Below, one piece after another: positions 48,161 through 52,717 of a DNA stretch of 52,717 nucleotides. The position numbers were made by a program, and so were the translations under genes. The stretch is from DATAMF01 sp964472565 (GTDB lineage Bacteria; Chloroflexota; Anaerolineae; Aggregatilineales; Aggregatilineaceae). How positions within the stretch are numbered: the stretch's first letter is position 1; each line of letters starts with the position of its first letter. The notes under the pieces were generated by a model. That model made no database searches, was not told the DNA's origin, and saw only the letters and a program-made list of their open reading frames with translations. The DNA lies in NCBI GenBank assembly GCA_964472565.1, contig CAYYNB010000018.1:1-52717 (forward strand), given 5' to 3'.

Positions 48161-49837
48161 TTAAAGCTGCTCCTCATCCTGGTCTTCGTCTTCTTCCCCG
48201 TTACCATTACCCGATTGCTGCTGTCCGCTGGTCAACAGGTTCTGCTGTTGATTCTGGTTGGTCTGTGCAGCGGCCAGGGCGCGGCCTACCTGCCCTGCTA
48301 CCGCCATGCTCTGACCTTCAACGTAGGCTTCACCCTCGGCAACTTCTTCCTCAGTCTTTCCGAGTTCCAGCCATATCCAGCGCGGCGGCGCTTCCGTGTC
48401 CTTGTACATATTCAAGCGCTCAAATTTGCTCAACTCGTCTAAAACGATGTTGCGCGGCTTGATCGAAAAATCGAGAGCACCAGAGTCGTAACTGTCGATT
48501 CCAAAGCGCTCAAAATTCTGGTAATTCCCCAACCCGCCAATGGTGCAAGCCATTTGCATCGCCCGCGTTAGGGGTGCATCCAGGTTGGAGTTGAATTCGG
48601 TCAGGCGATCAATCGCATCACCTAACACCGTCTTTACGGCTGGTGCGCTGTTCTGCTGATACTCTCGCAGCTTCGCAAAAGCGAGTTCGCCATAGTCCTT
48701 TTCGAGTTCCAATTGCAGGCTTTCAATCGCCTGTAATGCACCTGTGAAATCGAGACTGGCGACCATCGCCGTAATGGAGCTACCTTCTGGCCCGGTGATG
48801 ATCGGGACAGTTTCCCGGTCTGCATTGGCCTGATCAATCTCTTCGTCAGGGGTAGCGGCGGGGTTTGCGCCCGATTGGTCAATGTCGTCAATGCTGTCCG
48901 CTCCGGCTGCATACCACATAACATCTACGGCTTGCCGGATATGGTCAAAGGTGAGGCTTGCCAGATCGTTCAACTGGTCAACTTTGCGCATGGCCCCGCC
49001 GTGATAGGTCACGGCTCCCCACTTGCGCCCCACATCAGCAGCCTGAGCCATAGCAACCGGTACGAAGCCGTATATATTGCCCCACTCCGACACAGGGTTT
49101 CCGTTTACGTCCGTTTGCCAGGGGTACAGATCGGCCTTTTCGTTTTTGATCCGGTAGGTGGCAAACTGCTCCTGATCAATCACTTCTCGATACAGGCAGG
49201 TTTCGCCCTGCTGGGTGCCAAGCGGATCAAGGCGCTCGTATTCGATGATCACCTTTTTGACGTGTCCAACGGCGTCTATTTCGGCCTCACGAACAACGCC
49301 AGGGTGAAGGACTTCGATCCGCACATGGCCCTTAACCGGATCGTCAACCACCTTCAATACCCCGTCGCCATAGCGGGCGGTATTGCGGGCATACCGCATT
49401 TTGATTTGCCCGAAATTCGACCATTTAAAAAGCTGGCGTAAAGCGTCCTCTGTGTAGCGATCCAGGCCAGCCAGGGGGATTGCACCCGTAGTGAGGGTTT
49501 CCATGTCCAGCGGCCCGCCGTAGCACTTGCTGGCGGTGATATTCACGAGGCGAAACACCGGGTTATACAATCCGCGCGTGTATTTGTACAACCCCTCTGT
49601 ACGAAGGTGCTCTTTGCTGTACTTTTCGAGGTTGGTAAACACCTGATTGAAGTAGTACAGGTCATAATGAAAATAGCGCCACAGACGCGACTCGTAGGAC
49701 TCCCAATCGCCGCCCATCACTGGCGAGATCAGCGAATCGCCAGAAGGCGACAGCGCCGCGCCATTTTTGTATGTGGCTATAGCAGACCGTACACCTGCGT
49801 TTAGACTCATGCCCACCAACCTTAGCCAATCGAACAT
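48161..49837 (-). CDS. Portal protein, 558 aa
   Basis: Portal that forms the DNA gateway at one capsid vertex. Recognised by position after the large terminase and by the layout: a charged stem region, then a long wing and crown with YRIKNEKADLYPWQ and LELEKDYGELAFAKLREY helices, and a disordered Asn/Gln/Asp-rich C-terminus. Size fits SPP1- or HK97-type portals. Start TAATG overlaps the terminase stop. A dispersed motif lies in its first codons (49769-49792). Confidence 0.85.
   Translation of the reverse strand: MFDWLRLVGMSLNAGVRSAIATYKNGAALSPSGDSLISPVMGGDWESYESRLWRYFHYDLYYFNQVFTNLEKYSKEHLRTEGLYKYTRGLYNPVFRLVNITASKCYGGPLDMETLTTGAIPLAGLDRYTEDALRQLFKWSNFGQIKMRYARNTARYGDGVLKVVDDPVKGHVRIEVLHPGVVREAEIDAVGHVKKVIIEYERLDPLGTQQGETCLYREVIDQEQFATYRIKNEKADLYPWQTDVNGNPVSEWGNIYGFVPVAMAQAADVGRKWGAVTYHGGAMRKVDQLNDLASLTFDHIRQAVDVMWYAAGADSIDDIDQSGANPAATPDEEIDQANADRETVPIITGPEGSSITAMVASLDFTGALQAIESLQLELEKDYGELAFAKLREYQQNSAPAVKTVLGDAIDRLTEFNSNLDAPLTRAMQMACTIGGLGNYQNFERFGIDSYDSGALDFSIKPRNIVLDELSKFERLNMYKDTEAPPRWIWLELGKTEEEVAEGEAYVEGQSMAVAGQVGRALAAAQTNQNQQQNLLTSGQQQSGNGNGEEDEDQDEEQL
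49769..49792. promoter_or_regulatory. Dispersed 24-bp motif, site 17
   Basis: Blocks GTAT / ATAG / GTAC lie 10 bp apart within the first codons of the portal gene. Confidence 0.5.
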
Positions 49838-51315
49838 TATGATCCTGCTCGTCTGCGGGTAACGGCCCCGCCCTTCCGCACTTTGCGACTCTTGCCCACC
49901 AGACGGTTAAACCCGCCGCTGCTAGCATCCACCTGATCCCAATAGGTGTTATTCGGAACGGTGGTAATTTCATCCAGCCAGGGCTGATTCCAGACCCCGC
50001 GCACCAGCTTAATCAAACCCGCCTCAGCGTAGGCTGCCATTGGCTGTGCTCGTGTCAGCTTATCGCCGCTAGCCGGTTCCTTGTGAACCCGATAGCCCTT
50101 TAGCCCTTTGATGGTGTAGGTAGCGCTATCCTTGCCACCCGATCCCGGCTCTTGCTCAATCCAGATGTCTACGGCGGCATTTCCGCCGTACTTTTGGGCG
50201 TCCATTGCGGCGGTCTGTTTCATGATCTTTTCGCGCTCACCAGATGACCATTGCCCGCGTACAACATCCTCAATATAGGCAATCTGATCATCTCCCAGTG
50301 CCCACAACACCCCGCAGGTGTACGCGCCGCCGTTTTCGGTTGCGGCCTTGTCCCAGTACCGGACACGTTTCGCCTTGTAGGGTGCCACATTCACGATCTC
50401 AAACCAGGAGCGTTTGAACGTATTACCCTCTGGCGCGCGTGGCACACCTTGATACTCGGCATACCACGCCATTGAGCCGACATCAGTTCTGAGTTCGGCT
50501 AAGGCGTCCGTACTGTAGCGTATGGGACACAATGGCTCACCGGGCGCGCGGCCAAGCGGATCGGGCTGTTCCAACGGCAATCCCAAAAAGCGGTTACTTT
50601 CGTCGCGTTCCGCTTGGGTTTCTGCTACGGCGGGCAATCGCAGAACGAACCACTGATCACCCTGAGCTTGGAGCAATCGGCCCGCTAGATCATCCTCGTG
50701 CCACCTCGTCATGATGATGACGATTGCGCCCGCTGCCCACACGCGCGTTCTAAATGTGCTCCGGTACCAATCCCACACCTTTTGGCGGATCGTCGGGGAT
50801 TGCGCTTCCTCCCAGTTTGCGAACGGATCATCAATGATCCCCAGCAAACCACCCCGCCCCGTAATTGGCCCGCGCGCACCAGCGGTAAGCATCGATCCCC
50901 GCCGCCCTGCCAGTTTCCAGTAGTTCCCGGCGCGGCTGTTCCGACTGGTTTGTATATCAGGGTATATCTCCTGATATACCTCCGACTCGACCAGATCGCG
51001 GGCTTGGCGTCCCTTGTCTTCTGCAAGATCACCGCCGTAGCTTGCCAGGATTACCGGATCATCGGGGCGGCGGCCTAGCCAGTAGGCCGGGAGTCGCACA
51101 GAGGTGAGTTCGCTCTTGCCGTGCTGCGGCGGCGCGAAAATCATCACTTTTTTGAGTTCACCAGACACCACACGATCTAGGGTGTCTGCGATCAATTCGT
51201 GCGCTGGTTCTGGCACGTAGCCAGGGAATGTATAAGTCGTGAAATTCAGCAGCTTACGGCGGGCTAACTCGCGTTCTACTTGTTGCCGTAGGCTACTCCG
51301 GGATGTTTTTGGCAA
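49837..51315 (-). CDS. terL: Terminase large subunit, 492 aa (TTG start)
   Basis: DNA-packaging ATPase and nuclease. Walker A APPQHGKS is near residues 61-68, Walker B LLGIIDDP near 157-164, and the C-terminal nuclease part includes VRYWDKAA. The open frame begins at 51513, but its first 66 codons overlap the small-subunit gene; TTG 51315 overlaps it by about 23 nt and gives a normal length. A near-perfect dispersed motif lies inside the gene (50954-50977). Confidence 0.92.
   Translation of the reverse strand: MPKTSRSSLRQQVERELARRKLLNFTTYTFPGYVPEPAHELIADTLDRVVSGELKKVMIFAPPQHGKSELTSVRLPAYWLGRRPDDPVILASYGGDLAEDKGRQARDLVESEVYQEIYPDIQTSRNSRAGNYWKLAGRRGSMLTAGARGPITGRGGLLGIIDDPFANWEEAQSPTIRQKVWDWYRSTFRTRVWAAGAIVIIMTRWHEDDLAGRLLQAQGDQWFVLRLPAVAETQAERDESNRFLGLPLEQPDPLGRAPGEPLCPIRYSTDALAELRTDVGSMAWYAEYQGVPRAPEGNTFKRSWFEIVNVAPYKAKRVRYWDKAATENGGAYTCGVLWALGDDQIAYIEDVVRGQWSSGEREKIMKQTAAMDAQKYGGNAAVDIWIEQEPGSGGKDSATYTIKGLKGYRVHKEPASGDKLTRAQPMAAYAEAGLIKLVRGVWNQPWLDEITTVPNNTYWDQVDASSGGFNRLVGKSRKVRKGGAVTRRRAGS
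50954..50977. promoter_or_regulatory. Dispersed 24-bp motif, site 18 (best dyad)
   Basis: Half-sites ATATCAGG and CCTGATAT are exact reverse complements around an 8-bp ATAT-bearing centre; inside terL. Confidence 0.7.
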
Positions 51316-51940
51316 GCTCGATAAGCTGTTCGGTAGAGAGCTTACTGAGGTCAAAAGCCACCTCCGCTTGGATCGGCTTGCCGTCTTTGCCCGACACCTC
51401 TTGCTTACGGACTCGCCCGCCTGTTTCCTGTGCCAGATCGTCAAGCGCGCCGCGTAACTGCTCAAACAGAGAGCCGTTGAATCGCACAATGTCAACCCGT
51501 TCGGCGTCCTCACCCGATCCGATCTGTTTCACATCACGCAACCAAACCCGATCCCGCGTGCCCTCGATGCTGATCTCGCGTATTTGCTCGATCAAATACT
51601 CCGCTGTCTCTTTCAGCGTGGCGACTCGTTCGTAATCGAGTGCCAGCCCGCTTTCCAAAATTTCGCGGCGGCGCGCGGCGGCGGTTTCGTTTTTCTGGCG
51701 TTCCAGGTCAACATCGTATTCTTCAGCCCGATCTCGCCACAGGTAGTTTTTTGACCACTTTTGCAGGGTGTTAATTGACTGCGTAGGCGCGGCCTTTAAT
51801 TGGCTATCACGGTACTGTTTCAGCAGCAATGGCAGAGATCGCCCCGATCCCAAACGCAGGAAATCATTACAGGCGATCATCGCTTTACGCGATTCGCCTT
51901 CTTGACGGTTCCCGGATAGGAGAGTGATTCGAGGTGGCAA
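51293..51940 (-). CDS. terS: Terminase small subunit-like protein, 215 aa
   Basis: Probable DNA-recognition subunit of the terminase, encoded just before terL. The N-terminal third has a helix-turn-helix-like stretch (LPLLLKQYRDSQLKAAPTQSINTLQKWSKNYLWRDRA), the middle is a coiled coil (ERQKNETAAARRREILESG), and the C-terminus is helical (LSKLSTEQLIELAKNIPE). It starts at TTG 51940, with AAAGGT eight bases upstream; the nearby ATG is followed at once by a stop. The gap upstream holds a dispersed motif and the hairpins that may include the packaging site. Confidence 0.78.
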   Translation of the reverse strand: MPPRITLLSGNRQEGESRKAMIACNDFLRLGSGRSLPLLLKQYRDSQLKAAPTQSINTLQKWSKNYLWRDRAEEYDVDLERQKNETAAARRREILESGLALDYERVATLKETAEYLIEQIREISIEGTRDRVWLRDVKQIGSGEDAERVDIVRFNGSLFEQLRGALDDLAQETGGRVRKQEVSGKDGKPIQAEVAFDLSKLSTEQLIELAKNIPE

Positions 51941-51961
51941 TCTACATTACCTTTGATTTGT

Positions 51962-51985
51962 ATACTGAGCTATACGGGCTAGTAT
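51962..51985. promoter_or_regulatory. Dispersed 24-bp motif, site 19
   Basis: Blocks ATAC / ATAC / GTAT lie 10 bp apart, directly upstream of the terminase small-subunit gene. Confidence 0.65.
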
Positions 51986-52034
51986 GGAATGAGTGAAGTT
52001 GAAAGAGAGGGCGGATCAAGCTACCCGCCCCGGT

Positions 52035-52068
52035 ATGATCTAGGCTCTCGGAGTCCAGCCTAGATCAT
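52035..52068. repeat. Perfect 12-bp hairpin near terS
   Basis: ATGATCTAGGCT (52035-52046) is the exact reverse complement of 52057-52068, with a 10-nt loop and no T-run. Possible packaging-site or operator element. Confidence 0.65.
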
Positions 52069-52187
52069 GTGGTTTATCCGAACACCCTACCGCGCATCAC
52101 AGACCCGCCTTACCTACGGCAGCGCTCCGAGTCGCTGTTTTGTTTTTTGACCATACCGAAGCATGGCGCGGGTTTAACAAATTGTGG

Positions 52188-52220
52188 CCTTGCAGGGACT
52201 CGAACCCTTATGCGTTCCCG
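52188..52220 (-). other. tRNA T-arm and variable-arm-like fragment
   Basis: On the minus strand a long-variable-arm-like hairpin (GTTC-GTCGG-GAAC) is followed by GGG-TTCGAGT-CCC, a perfect T-loop. No matching acceptor, D or anticodon arms were found, so it is not a working tRNA. It may be a tRNA relic or an attachment core taken from a host class II tRNA gene. Confidence 0.45.
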
Positions 52221-52436
52221 ACGAACACAAGCCCGATCTCAACATAATGTTGCTTTACGGCGGTGGTGATAGCCTATCACGGTAAGAGGGGGCATAACGT
52301 GACAGGCCATCATTCCAGCCAGAGGGAGGGGCGCTGCTGGGCGAGTGCAGCGACTTGCTTGGCGACGTGTTTTATCCCGCGTGGTTGTCTGTCAGGCGAT
52401 CCTGATCCCGTGCCGACTGTCAGACAAAACAAAAAA

Positions 52437-52505
52437 CCCCGTGCCATGACTACATGCAGTAAAAAGAACATATGCTCTTTTACTGCTGGCAGTCATAGCA
52501 CGGGG
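52437..52505 (-). terminator. Long bulged hairpin terminator (HP-E)
   Basis: CCCCGTGC, ATGACT and GCAGTAAAA pair with TTTTACTGC, AGTCAT and GCACGGGG (52437-52464 with 52478-52505) around a CATATG-bearing loop. The minus strand continues with TTTTTTGTTTT, so it should stop leftward transcripts coming across the window junction. Confidence 0.8.
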
Positions 52506-52599
52506 GATCAATCATATCTTATCGTATCATTAATGGTATGTCAAAGGAGATGGTATTGTTACTCGGAAACGGAAGCGGGAATAAGGCCGCGCCGCGCCC

Positions 52600-52673
52600 G
52601 TTGCGCCCGTGCCAGTGCCACAAGCGGGGGGGGCTTTTTCCCCCTGCTGTGGCGCGGTAGGCAGGGGCGCAAC
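52600..52673. ncRNA. Bulged hairpin HP-D of the junction array
   Basis: Pairs 52600-52608/52665-52673, 52610-52613/52660-52663, 52617-52621/52649-52653, 52623-52625/52646-52648 and 52627-52631/52640-52644 around a loop that reads as an A-run plus GCC on the minus strand. It abuts HP-C without spacing. Confidence 0.7.
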
Positions 52674-52717
52674 ACGCGCCACAGTGGATACGAGGTCAAA
52701 GCGGGCAAGGACTGGCG
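52674..52717. ncRNA. Left arm of junction-spanning hairpin HP-C
   Basis: This end of the window pairs with its start: 52674-52682 with 59-67, 52685-52689 with 52-56, and 52698-52703 with 36-41. The apical stem GGACTGGC/GCCAGTCC lies at 6-13/21-28. The pairing only makes sense if the two ends are joined. Confidence 0.75.

Larger units (their letters stand above)
51986..52436. other. Gene-free region between terS and the hairpin array
   Basis: No supported ORF. Contents: a GGGCGG/CCGCCC hairpin (about 52009-52031), a perfect 12-bp hairpin (52035-52068), a tRNA T-arm-like element (52188-52220), a GTGATAG palindrome (about 52266-52280), an imperfect GTCTG/CAGAC hairpin (about 52386-52425) and the T-tract of the terminator at 52437-52505. 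The position next to terS makes it a candidate for the packaging (cos or pac) site. Confidence 0.5.

Noticed and set aside
52069..52269. Plus-strand 66-aa ORF near terS
   Set aside because: It crosses the T-arm-like element and hairpins, with no ribosome site.

Overview
This window is most likely the complete, circular or circularly permuted genome of a temperate tailed phage with a siphovirus-type long tail. Every recognised protein gene lies on the minus strand, so transcription runs from high to low coordinates. The two ends of the window belong together. Positions 4-14 and 52707-52717 are the same 11 bases, and a long hairpin (52674 to 67) only forms when the ends are joined. The host cannot be read directly. 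The Thr/Pro/Ala-rich linker in the lysin-like protein (27897-26443) and the mixed genome style resemble Chloroflexota, which is an inference. No DNA polymerase, primase or CI-like repressor was recognised.

Layout in transcription order. (1) 51940-42046: packaging and head genes (small and large terminase, portal, an HExxH protein, an F-like minor head protein, scaffold, decoration protein, major capsid, connector and completion proteins). (2) 42044-30158: tail genes (major tail protein, a G/GT chaperone pair with a likely programmed -1 frameshift on A9, a 1014-aa tape measure, tip proteins, fibres). (3) 30146-26443: a membrane protein resembling GT87/DUF2029 glycosyltransferases, a membrane-anchored coiled coil, a holin-like protein and an anchored SH3/glycosidase-like lysin. 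(4) 26332-22209: small genes, a winged-helix protein, an HNH nuclease, a tyrosine integrase and an Xis-like protein. (5) 22160-21380: a non-coding control region with a strong leftward promoter, an opposing rightward structured RNA and a leader terminator. (6) 21355-15345: an AAA+ ATPase module and a methyltransferase pair. (7) 15108-6621: a replication block (SSB-tipped protein, DUF5131, DnaB, RecD2, an initiator fused to DUF4326, a DnaC-like loader). (8) 6617-254: a PAPS-reductase/DndC-like enzyme, a ParM/ParR partition pair and small genes.

Three signals are not explained by the genes. First, a set of long bulged hairpins sharing an A-rich apical loop (minus-strand sense) lies at 52600-52673, 52674-67 across the junction, 70-165 and 739-962, with a related bulged terminator at 52437-52505. 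Second, a quasi-palindromic 24-bp motif made of three TAT-like blocks exactly 10 bp apart occurs at about 19 places, mostly near gene starts, like a dispersed operator or stoperator. Third, the region 21769-22044 looks like an RNA-based lysis/lysogeny switch, with a rightward three-way-junction RNA that is antisense to the 5' leader of the leftward early transcript.

Integrase plus Xis suggests integration, while ParM/ParR with inverted repeats suggests maintenance as a segregating plasmid. The phage may do either or both. All assignments come from reading the sequence; no database or folding program was run.
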